The translations under genes and the position numbers were made by a program. From NCBI RefSeq assembly GCF_039680535.1, contig NZ_JBDKSS010000001.1:62001-126000 (forward strand): a DNA stretch of 64,000 nucleotides, given 5' to 3'. Below are positions 7,801-15,653 of this stretch, in pieces. Each line of letters starts with the position of its first letter. Position 1 is the first letter of the stretch. The notes under the pieces were generated by a model that was not told where the DNA came from, ran no database searches, and worked only from the letters and a program-made list of their open reading frames with translations. The stretch comes from Parvibaculum sp039680535. GTDB taxonomy: Bacteria; Pseudomonadota; Alphaproteobacteria; Parvibaculales; Parvibaculaceae.

Positions 7801-9285
7801 GTGCGCCATAACTGGTCAAACAAGGTTCGGTCGAGCCGGAGCCGAATGAAAGCCCGAGTGCTTCCGTTCCTTGGACATGCCGTCCTCGCAGTCTCGCTTG
7901 CGGGCTGTTCGTCGGGCCTGAGCGGCGATGCGCCGCTCGGGGCGACGGTGACCAATGGCAGCATCGAGACCAAGTATCAGCGCGACGACGTGGCCGGCAA
8001 GAAGCTCGCCATGGATACGTCCGATTCCACCTTTGCCGGCGCCGTGGTCGCCGATGAGCCGACGGCGGCGCTCATCGGGCGTAACGCGCTCGAAAAGGGC
8101 GGTAACGCCGCCGATGCGGCGACGGCGCTCTATTTCGCGCTTTCCGTGACCTATCCGGCGGCGGCCGGGCTGGGCGGCGGCGGCGTCTGCCTGGCGCGGG
8201 CGGCCGACAAGGAGACAGTCGAATCCATCTCCTTCCTGCCGCGTCAGCCTGCTGCGGGCGGACCGGTGGCCGTTCCGGGCAATGTGCGCGGCTTCGCGCT
8301 GCTGCAGGGCAAGTACGGCTCGAAGTCCTGGAGCGAACTCATTTCGCCCGCTGAACGCATCGCGGCGACGGGCTTCCCGGTATCGCGCGCCACGGGCAGG
8401 CAGCTGACCGATGGCGGACTGGCCTTTGCCAACTCCGCCGATCTGCGCAGCCTGTTCACGGCGGACGGGGAGCGGAGCTATCGCGAACTGGACAATTTCG
8501 CGCAGGTGAACCTGGCCACGACGCTGGCGCATGTTCGCAGCAAGGGCGCTCCCGGTTTCTATGCCGGCGAGACTGCACGCCAGCTCGTCGATCAGGCACG
8601 CTCCAAGGGGGGCATGATCACGCTGGCAGACCTGAGCGGCTATCGCGCCGATGTCGGGCCCGCGCAGCAGATCCAGTCGGGCGATGTGTTCGTCGCGCTG
8701 CCGTCGCAGTCGACCGGGGCCGGCGTCTTCTCGGGCGCCGCATGGAATGCCCTGATGGGACGTTCGAGCGCCGCCGAGCTCGAGGACGCCGCGAACAAGA
8801 CGGCGCTTTCGCTCGGCTCGCCGGGCCTGTCGGTTGACCGCGATTTCGGTACGACCTCCTTCGCAGTCGTAGACTCCAAGGGCGGCGCGGTCGCTTGCTC
8901 CGTTACGCTGAACGGCGCGTTCGGTTCCGGCCGGGCGGCGCCCGCGGCGGGCGTCGTTCTTGCGTCCTCGCCCATGGTGCCGCGCGGCGTTGCCTCGAAC
9001 CTGCTGACGCCGGTGATGATCGTCAATCCGCATAACAAGAACCTCTACTTCGCGGGTGCGGGCGGCGGCGCGCCGAAGGGCGCGGCGGCAATCCTTCATG
9101 TGGCGCAGGCCGCGCTGGCGGATGGAAACGCGGCATTGTCAGCCTTGCAGGCGAGCCCCGCGGATGCGCGTTCGCCCGCTTCGGCGATCATTTGTCCCAC
9201 GGGCCTGCCGTCGGGCGTCTGCACGATGGGAGTGGGCCCCAAGAGCGATGGCGTCGGCTTCGGCGCCGTGCGCTCGGGGTCCTGA
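7801..9285 (+). CDS. Gamma-glutamyltransferase family lipoprotein
   Basis: This 494-residue protein (GTG start, GGAGG five bases upstream; an internal ATG at 7846 is an alternative) has a lipoprotein-type signal with the lipobox LAGC (Cys about 36). The body follows the Ntn-hydrolase gamma-glutamyltransferase fold: EPTAALIGRNALEKGGNAADAATA, the AAGLGGGGVC turn, and the self-cleavage site GTTSFAVVDSKGG with the candidate nucleophile Thr near residue 351. In typical GGT this site reads TTH. It is shorter than E. coli GGT (about 580 residues). The first half of the usual GGT set is present but compressed, so activity on glutathione is inferred, not shown. It is likely envelope-anchored. Confidence 0.8.
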   Translation: MRHNWSNKVRSSRSRMKARVLPFLGHAVLAVSLAGCSSGLSGDAPLGATVTNGSIETKYQRDDVAGKKLAMDTSDSTFAGAVVADEPTAALIGRNALEKGGNAADAATALYFALSVTYPAAAGLGGGGVCLARAADKETVESISFLPRQPAAGGPVAVPGNVRGFALLQGKYGSKSWSELISPAERIAATGFPVSRATGRQLTDGGLAFANSADLRSLFTADGERSYRELDNFAQVNLATTLAHVRSKGAPGFYAGETARQLVDQARSKGGMITLADLSGYRADVGPAQQIQSGDVFVALPSQSTGAGVFSGAAWNALMGRSSAAELEDAANKTALSLGSPGLSVDRDFGTTSFAVVDSKGGAVACSVTLNGAFGSGRAAPAAGVVLASSPMVPRGVASNLLTPVMIVNPHNKNLYFAGAGGGAPKGAAAILHVAQAALADGNAALSALQASPADARSPASAIICPTGLPSGVCTMGVGPKSDGVGFGAVRSGS

Positions 9286-9294
9286 CCTCAGCCG

Positions 9295-10461
9295 ATGGCC
9301 GACGCGCCGGAAGTTTCCAGGCGGAGCGGCGTCGCGCCATTCATTGCGATGGACGTGATGCGCGATGCGACCGCGCTTGAAGGCGCGGGCGGACAGCGCA
9401 TCATGCATCTCGAAGTGGGGCAGCCCTCGACGCAGGCGCCGCAGGCGGTACGCGACGCGGCGGCGCGAGCGCTCGAAGTGGACCGTCTGGGATATACGGA
9501 CGCCCTGGGCCTTCTGTCGCTTCGTCAGCGTATCGCGCGGCACTATGGCGAGCGGCATGGGCTCGACATCGCGCCCGAACGTGTCGTCGTGACGGCGGGA
9601 TCGTCCGGCGGGTTCATCCTCGCATTGCTTGCCTGTTTCGATGCCGGCGCGCGGGTGGCGATTTCGGAGCCCGGCTATCCGGCCTATCGAAATATCCTCC
9701 TGGCGTTGGGCCTTACGCCGGTTGGCATTCCGGTGGGGCCCGAAACCCGCTGGTCGCTGACGCCGGAACTGATCGACGAGGCGGAGAGACGCCACGGCCG
9801 CATAGATGGAGTATTGGTGGCGAGCCCCGCCAATCCGACGGGCACGATGATGACGCCTGCCGCGCTTGCGGAGCTTTCAAGCGCCTGTGCGGCCCAGCGG
9901 CGCTGGTTCATCTCGGACGAGATCTATCACGGCATCGTTTTCGGCGCGGAGACGGCGACGGCGCTTTCGTCTTCGGCGGACGCTATCGTCGTCAACAGCT
10001 TCTCGAAATATTACTGCATGACGGGATGGCGTCTCGGCTGGCTCGTCGTGCCGGAGCGTCTGATGCGACCGCTGGAGAGGCTCGCGCAGAATCTCTTTAT
10101 CGCGCCGTCATCGGTCGCGCAGGCGGCTGGCGCGGCGGCTTTCGACGCGACGCAGGAACTCGACGCCAATGTCGCGCGCTATGCGGCAAACCGCGAACTT
10201 CTGCTGACCGAATTGCCCAAGGCCGGATTCGACAGTTTCGCACCTGCGGACGGCGCCTTTTATCTCTATGCGGATGTTCGCAAGCTCACCAATGACAGCG
10301 CCGAATTCTGCCATCGGATGCTGCATGAGGTGGGCGTGGCGGCGACGCCGGGTCTCGATTTCGATCCCGAGCGGGGCAGGCAGAGCATCCGTATGTCATT
10401 CGCGGGATCGACGGCCGATATGCAAGAGGCCGTAGAACGACTGAAGCGCTGGTTGGCCTGA
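9295..10461 (+). CDS. Class I/II pyridoxal-phosphate aminotransferase
   Basis: This 388-residue fold-type I enzyme shows the cofactor-binding set: GYTDALGLLSLR, the SEPGYPAYR stretch, SPANPTGTMM (Asn/Pro loop), ISDEIYHGI and SFSKYYCMTGWRLGW, where the lysine binds PLP. The C-terminal arginine for substrate carboxylate is in SIRMSFAGS. The substrate cannot be told from the sequence; aspartate/alanine-type aminotransferases are closest in general form. It starts nine bases after the GGT-family gene, so the two are probably co-transcribed. Confidence 0.88.
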   Translation: MADAPEVSRRSGVAPFIAMDVMRDATALEGAGGQRIMHLEVGQPSTQAPQAVRDAAARALEVDRLGYTDALGLLSLRQRIARHYGERHGLDIAPERVVVTAGSSGGFILALLACFDAGARVAISEPGYPAYRNILLALGLTPVGIPVGPETRWSLTPELIDEAERRHGRIDGVLVASPANPTGTMMTPAALAELSSACAAQRRWFISDEIYHGIVFGAETATALSSSADAIVVNSFSKYYCMTGWRLGWLVVPERLMRPLERLAQNLFIAPSSVAQAAGAAAFDATQELDANVARYAANRELLLTELPKAGFDSFAPADGAFYLYADVRKLTNDSAEFCHRMLHEVGVAATPGLDFDPERGRQSIRMSFAGSTADMQEAVERLKRWLA

Positions 10462-10485
10462 GCCCACCAGCGCTTCGTCATTTTC
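10443..10485. terminator. Hairpin terminator overlapping the end of the aminotransferase gene
   Basis: GAAGCGCTGGT (10443-10453) and ACCAGCGCTTC (10466-10476) form an exact 11-bp stem that contains the last codons and stop of the aminotransferase, followed by GTCATTTTC. The rne gene ends at 10502 on the other strand, so the hairpin may act in both directions. Confidence 0.65.
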
Positions 10486-10501
10486 AATCAATCGCAGCCG
10501 A

Positions 10502-13219
10502 TCAATCGGCGGATGTCGTGCGGCGCTGCCACCAGCCGCGACGGGCAGGGGCCTGCGGCTTTTCAGGCTCGTGAGCCTTTGGCGTCTCAGCAGGTGCGGG
10601 CGCTTCGGCAACCGGCTGCGCTTCTTCGGCAGCGGGTGCCTCTTCGACGGCGGCGGCTTCCTCGGCAACCATCGGCGCTTCAACGACCGGAGCTTCCGCG
10701 TATTCGACCGGGATCGCAGCTTCCATGCTTTCGGTCACGGGCTGAGCTTCCTCGGCGCGGGCGATTTCCACCGGCACGGGCTCCGCTTCAGTTTCGGACT
10801 GAACGACTTCCTCGGTCGCCACATGCTCGGTTTCATCGCGAACGAGATCATCGCGCGAATAGGAGAGCAGGATCGGCGCTTCCTCGGCAGGCTCGCCGCC
10901 GGTGTCGCTCTCGCCCTCGCCATCGCCCTCGGCAGCGCCTTCGACGTCACCTTCCTCGCGGCCACGATTGCGGCGACCGCCACGGCGGCCACGACGCCGG
11001 CGCCTGCGCTGACGCTCCTGGCCTTCGGCAGTTTCATCGCCGGCTTCCGCGGAACGATCCTCGTCCTCGTCGCCTTCCTCGCCCTCGGGGGCTTCGCCTT
11101 CGGCTGAGGCCTCGCGCGGAGCCTGACCGGCCTGCGCTTCCGTGCCTTCGTCTTCACGGCGGCCGCCACCACGGCGCCTGCGACGGCGACGCTTGCGGCG
11201 CTGGCCTTCGTCCTCGGTTTCCTCGCCGCGGCGTTCGCGCGGCTGGGCGGAGGCTTCCTCTTCTTCCTCTTCGTCTTCCTCGACGACGGGTTCTTCGACG
11301 GGCTCCGGTTCTTCCGTGTAGGCCGTCTCGATATTGATCGCACCGATGGCAGGCCGCGTCCGCGTCAGGGCGCGGGCCTCGGCATGTTCGACACGATGCT
11401 CGGAACCCTTCAGCGACGTGTCCGCCTCGACATAGACGGAGGTGCCGTAACGCTCCTCGATGTCGAGCAGGTTGGCGCGCTTCTGGTTGAGGATGTAGAC
11501 GGCGACTTCAACCGGCACCTTCAGCGTGAAGGCGGCGGCGCGGCCCTTGGCGGCCTCGGCTTCGACGCCGCGCAGCACGTGGAGCGCCATCGACTCGACC
11601 GAGCGGACGAGGCCGGTGCCATGGCAATGCTGGCACTGCACGGTCGAACCTTCGAGGACGCCCGAGCGCATGCGCTGGCGCGACATTTCGAGCAGGCCGA
11701 AATGGCTGATGCGGCCCACCTGGATGCGGGCGCGATCGGTCTTCAGGCAGTCCTTGAGCTTGCGTTCGACCGCACGGTTGTTGCGGTTCTCGTCCATGTC
11801 GATGAAGTCGATGACGATGAGGCCCGCAAGGTCGCGCAGACGCATCTGGCGCGCGATTTCTTCCGCCGCTTCGAGATTGGTCCTGAGCGCCGTCTGCTCG
11901 ATGTTGCGCTCTTTCGTCGAGCGGCCCGAGTTGACGTCGATGGAGACGAGGGCTTCCGTCGGGTTGATGACGACATAGCCGCCGGACTTCAGCGTCACGA
12001 CCGGGTTGAGCATCGAGTCGAGTTGCTGCTCGACCTGATACTTCTGAAGGAGCGGAATTTTCTCCTTGTACTGCTGAACATTCTTGGCATGGCTCGGCAT
12101 GAGCATGCGCATGAAGTTCTTCGCTTCCTTGTAGCCTTCATCGCCTTCGACGAAGACGGCATCGATATCCTTGTCATAGAGATCGCGGATCGATCTCTTG
12201 ATGAGGCTGCCTTCCTCGTAGACGAGGGCAGGGGCCGTGGAGCGGAGCGTCAGCTCGCGGACGCTTTCCCACATGCGCAGCAGATATTCATAGTCGCGCT
12301 TGATTTCCGCCTTGGTGCGCTTGGCGCCTGCCGTGCGGATGATGAGGCCCATGCCTTCCGGCACATCGAGCGACTCCGCGATTGTCTTGAGCTTCTTGCG
12401 GTCCGCAGCCTGAGTGATCTTGCGCGAAATGCCGCCGCCGCGAGCCGTGTTGGGCATCAGCACGCAATAGCGGCCGGCGAGCGACAGAAAGGTGGTCAGC
12501 GCCGCGCCCTTGTTGCCGCGCTCTTCCTTGACGACCTGCACCAGCATGATCTGGCGGCGCTTCACGACTTCCTGAATCTTGTAGTTGCGGAAGTTGTGGC
12601 GCTGCTTGCGGGGCTGCGCCTCCTCATGCGCCTCATCGAGAACGTCTCCCGCGCCGAGCGATTCGACGGTCTCGTCGGAATGAACGATTTCCATCTCGCC
12701 GCGCTCGACCGGCGCCTCGGAGGATTCCTCCTCGGCGTGGTGGGCATCGTCGTGAGGCTCGCCGACGGAGAGCGTTTCGACGTTGTGCGCCTCGGCGGCG
12801 ATGGCCTCTCCGTGCTCGGCCGGAGCGGCCTCCTCATTTGAAGCGGCCTCTTCGGGGGCAGATGCGTACTCTGCCGAGCCGCTCGCCTCGCCGTCGCCGG
12901 CGCGGTCCTCTTCCTCGGCCTCGCGGCGGGCAGCGGCGGCCTGGCTCTTCAACAGAGCTTCGCGATCCGCGACGGGGATCTGGTAGTAGTCGGGATGGAT
13001 TTCGCTGAAGGCGAGAAACCCGTGGCGATTGCCGCCATATTCGACGAAGGCCGCCTGAAGCGACGGCTCTACGCGCGTGATCTTCGCGAGATAGATATTG
13101 CCGCGAAGCTGCTTCCGGCTTTCAGACTCGAAATCGAATTCTTCAACACGTTGGCCGCCCACGACCACCACCCGAGTTTCCTCGGGGTGGGTCGCGTCGA
13201 TAAGCATCTTGTTTGCCAT
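10502..13219 (-). CDS. rne: Ribonuclease E
   Basis: This 905-residue endoribonuclease is the core of the RNA degradosome, cutting AU-rich single-stranded RNA and maturing rRNA and tRNA. The N-terminal half shows the S1 region (LRGNIYLAKITRVEPSLQAAFVEYG), the catalytic DNase I-like part with GLIVIDFIDMDENRN and ARIQVGRISHFGLLEMSRQR, and the Zn-link CQHCHGTG. A roughly 130-residue Glu/Ala-rich insertion splits the S1 region, a trait of alphaproteobacterial RNase E. The C-terminal half is low-complexity with two arginine-rich RNA-binding patches (RRKRRRRRRRGGGRR-type) and a Glu/Ala/Pro-rich tail. The ATG at 13219 is chosen because GGAGA lies eight bases upstream. Confidence 0.96.
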   Translation of the reverse strand: MANKMLIDATHPEETRVVVVGGQRVEEFDFESESRKQLRGNIYLAKITRVEPSLQAAFVEYGGNRHGFLAFSEIHPDYYQIPVADREALLKSQAAAARREAEEEDRAGDGEASGSAEYASAPEEAASNEEAAPAEHGEAIAAEAHNVETLSVGEPHDDAHHAEEESSEAPVERGEMEIVHSDETVESLGAGDVLDEAHEEAQPRKQRHNFRNYKIQEVVKRRQIMLVQVVKEERGNKGAALTTFLSLAGRYCVLMPNTARGGGISRKITQAADRKKLKTIAESLDVPEGMGLIIRTAGAKRTKAEIKRDYEYLLRMWESVRELTLRSTAPALVYEEGSLIKRSIRDLYDKDIDAVFVEGDEGYKEAKNFMRMLMPSHAKNVQQYKEKIPLLQKYQVEQQLDSMLNPVVTLKSGGYVVINPTEALVSIDVNSGRSTKERNIEQTALRTNLEAAEEIARQMRLRDLAGLIVIDFIDMDENRNNRAVERKLKDCLKTDRARIQVGRISHFGLLEMSRQRMRSGVLEGSTVQCQHCHGTGLVRSVESMALHVLRGVEAEAAKGRAAAFTLKVPVEVAVYILNQKRANLLDIEERYGTSVYVEADTSLKGSEHRVEHAEARALTRTRPAIGAINIETAYTEEPEPVEEPVVEEDEEEEEEASAQPRERRGEETEDEGQRRKRRRRRRRGGGRREDEGTEAQAGQAPREASAEGEAPEGEEGDEDEDRSAEAGDETAEGQERQRRRRRRGRRGGRRNRGREEGDVEGAAEGDGEGESDTGGEPAEEAPILLSYSRDDLVRDETEHVATEEVVQSETEAEPVPVEIARAEEAQPVTESMEAAIPVEYAEAPVVEAPMVAEEAAAVEEAPAAEEAQPVAEAPAPAETPKAHEPEKPQAPARRGWWQRRTTSAD

Positions 13220-13955
13220 TGAGCAAATCTCCGGGACGCCGGCCGCCACGCAGAGCAAGGCGCAACTTCATGCGGCCAAGCGGGCGCGGGCGGGCGTCGA
13301 TTGTGTGAATCCGGCTGGCCACGACCGCATGAATCATGGGCGCGGCGAGAAGGCCGGTTTTGTACTGTGATGAGGTGGCGAGCACGGCCGTCGCAGTATG
13401 ACGGGGCGCAGTAAATTCGCTTGAGAAGCGAACCTTTCCGGCCTGTATGTCTTCCATCTGCGTGATTGCGTCGTGCATCTCAACCTTCGGTACCCCCTTA
13501 TGCGCCGGGGGCGGGCGGAAATCGTCTTGACCGTCTCGATTCCGATGGAATGCGAGAGGCGGGACGAGCGTTAAACTCGCTCGGGCGGTCTGGTACCATG
13601 GTCAGCGAAGAGGCTCGAAGCGTCACGAACCTGAAAATGCCGCACCGCCTTGTTGCGGGGGCAGAAGGTCCGCCGTATCTCGAGGCTCATCGGACCAGGT
13701 GGAGCCGGTATCGATAAAAACCGGACACCCAAGGGGAAAGCCAAACCGGCTAGCCTTTGTCTTGTACTTTGCGCGGTCCTGATTTGGCAAGCGTGGCTTC
13801 GGCGGAGCCAGACCGCACCGGCCCGCTACGCTTCATTAACCATGCCGATCGTTGAGAAATCGTGAAGTTTTCCAAGCTGGTAATGGTTTATAAAGTATTT
13901 TCGACAGAATAGATTAGGTCAGCGATTGATTCTGGATCGGCGCCGAGGGCGCGCC
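13220..13955 (-). other. Long divergent intergenic region upstream of rne and the amidase gene
   Basis: No convincing gene lies in these 736 bases. The rne-proximal part is likely to include a long rne 5' leader, since RNase E is autoregulated through its own leader in other proteobacteria; that role here is inference. The amidase-proximal part (about 13850-13925) is noticeably A+T-rich and follows a CtrA-type motif. Confidence 0.5.
13834..13841 (+). promoter_or_regulatory. CtrA-type motif upstream of the amidase gene
   Basis: TTAACCAT is the 8-base core described for the cell-cycle regulator CtrA in alphaproteobacteria. It lies about 115 bases before the amidase start. Binding is inferred from the motif. 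Confidence 0.4.
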
Positions 13956-15464
13956 ATGCTGATGGAATGGGCCGCTCATCGTGCGGTTGTATGTGTTATG
14001 TTAAATAAGGGGCATGTCGCCGCATTCTGGCGGCTCGGGTGGGAAAGGGCGCCAAAGGTGTCCGGTTCCGCGCTTGCCCTTTGCTCGCTGATCCTTGCCG
14101 CCGCCCTCGCCGCCGGCCCGGCGAATGCCGGAAAGGGCATAAGCGAAACGGCACTCCCCGCGCCGACCTCTTCTCTCCCCGATGACGACCGCGCGGCGCT
14201 TGATGCCGAAAGCGCGCCATCCTCCTCTGCTCCGGGCGATGCATCGCTCGCCAATATCCGCATCGGCGATCGGGGCGCGGAAACCCGCTTCGTGATCGAA
14301 CTGGGCGGGCCGCAGCAGGTCGCCTACAGGGTCTTCACGCTTGCCGACCCCTATCGCGTCATCGTCGATTTTCCGAAGCTGCGCTCAACGCTTCCCGCCG
14401 ACGCGGAAAAGAAGGGGCGCGGCCTCATCGCCGGTTATCGCCTGGGCAGGTTTCAGGGCGACCGGTTCCGGGTCGTCATCGACGCGGCCGGGCCGGTGAC
14501 CGTCGCGCGCAATTTCGTTCTGGAGCCCCAGGGCGGCTTCGGGCGGCGGATCGTCATCGATCTCGGCGCCACCGACCGGGCCGGCTTTCTCAAGACCGCC
14601 GAGAAGCCCGACAGCGGCGGGGAGCCGGTTTCGGCCGCTGCCTCTGCCTCGGCAAGTCCGGCCTCGAGCCCCGTGTCTTCGGGAGCGTCTGGCAGCGCGG
14701 CGCTTGACGCATCGCGGGCCGGTTCCTCCGTTGTCGTGCCTGCCGCGCCGCCTGCGCGGCATGATCGCCGCCGCGTCATTGTGATCGACCCGGGCCATGG
14801 CGGCGTCGATCCGGGTACGCATGGCACGAAGAGCGGCATCGTCGAGAAGAATGTGGTGCTGGCCTTTGCCAAGGAGCTGGCGCGGCGCTTGCGCGCAACC
14901 GGGCGCTACGATGTCCATTTGACGCGCGACAGGGACATTTTCATTCCCTTGCGCGAGCGTGTGCAGATCGGACGTCGATACAAGGCCGACCTCTTCATAT
15001 CGATTCATGCGGACTCGATCGCCAAGGCCGATGTGAAGGGCATGTCGGTCTATACGCTCTCTGAAACCGCTTCGGACAAGGAGGCGGCCGAACTTGCGCG
15101 GAAGGAAAACCTTTCCGATGCGATCGCGGGTATCGACTTCAAGGGCGAGTCACCCGAAGTGACCGGCATCCTGATCGATCTCGCCCAGCGCGAAACCAAG
15201 AACTATTCGGTGCGTTTCGCCAAATCGGTGGTGGATTATGCAGGGAAGGCGACCTACCTCCTGGAGCCTACCCACCGCTTTGCGGGCTTCGTCGTGCTGA
15301 AGGCGCCGGACGTGCCCTCGGTGCTGGTGGAGCTGGGTTTCCTGACCAATGCGACGGAAGAAAAACGCCTAACCTCGCCAAAATGGCGGACGACGGTGTC
15401 CAACGCTTTCGTCCGCGCCGTGGACCGTTATTTCGGTGAAAGGCTGGCCGAAGGGCCAAATTAG
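13956..15464 (+). CDS. N-acetylmuramoyl-L-alanine amidase with AMIN domain (AmiC type)
   Basis: This 502-residue exported enzyme cleaves the bond between MurNAc and the stem peptide during daughter-cell separation. It has an N-terminal hydrophobic signal (about residues 38-58, cut near ANA), an AMIN localisation domain (about 95-205), a low-complexity linker and an Amidase_3 domain with zinc ligands in DPGHGGVDPG, the Glu of VEKNV, SIHADS and the catalytic Glu of VELGFLTN. The ATG at 13956 has GAGGG six bases upstream; ATGs at 13962 and 13998 are alternatives and the last would give a more typical signal peptide. It precedes the PBP1A gene, a frequent alphaproteobacterial order. Confidence 0.9.
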   Translation: MLMEWAAHRAVVCVMLNKGHVAAFWRLGWERAPKVSGSALALCSLILAAALAAGPANAGKGISETALPAPTSSLPDDDRAALDAESAPSSSAPGDASLANIRIGDRGAETRFVIELGGPQQVAYRVFTLADPYRVIVDFPKLRSTLPADAEKKGRGLIAGYRLGRFQGDRFRVVIDAAGPVTVARNFVLEPQGGFGRRIVIDLGATDRAGFLKTAEKPDSGGEPVSAAASASASPASSPVSSGASGSAALDASRAGSSVVVPAAPPARHDRRRVIVIDPGHGGVDPGTHGTKSGIVEKNVVLAFAKELARRLRATGRYDVHLTRDRDIFIPLRERVQIGRRYKADLFISIHADSIAKADVKGMSVYTLSETASDKEAAELARKENLSDAIAGIDFKGESPEVTGILIDLAQRETKNYSVRFAKSVVDYAGKATYLLEPTHRFAGFVVLKAPDVPSVLVELGFLTNATEEKRLTSPKWRTTVSNAFVRAVDRYFGERLAEGPN

Positions 15465-15527
15465 GCCGGTTCGCGTCGCGAGCCTGCCACAATTGCGCCC
15501 TAGACGTCGGGGCCGGTAAGCCGCCGG

Positions 15528-15535
15528 TTAACCAT
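15528..15535 (+). promoter_or_regulatory. CtrA-type motif upstream of the PBP1A gene
   Basis: A second exact TTAACCAT lies about 120 bases before the mrcA start, matching the spacing of the one before the amidase gene. I found no other exact copy in the window. Confidence 0.4.
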
Positions 15536-15653
15536 GCAGCATCCATTGGCAGGTAGTTTCCCGGAATGGGCCCGTGCTATGTGTGGCGCCGAATTTGCCC
15601 GGTTTTGATGCCCAGGCGGCACCAATAGAGAAAGATGGGGGCAGTTGAGCCCG

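Noticed and set aside
10560..11300. Compositionally biased DNA that could suggest horizontal transfer
   Set aside because: It is the low-complexity C-terminal half of RNase E, a normal feature of the family.
13466..13865. Two short open frames (83 and 71 codons) in the rne-amidase gap
   Set aside because: No homology-like content, no good ribosome site, and they overlap each other; more likely leader or promoter DNA.
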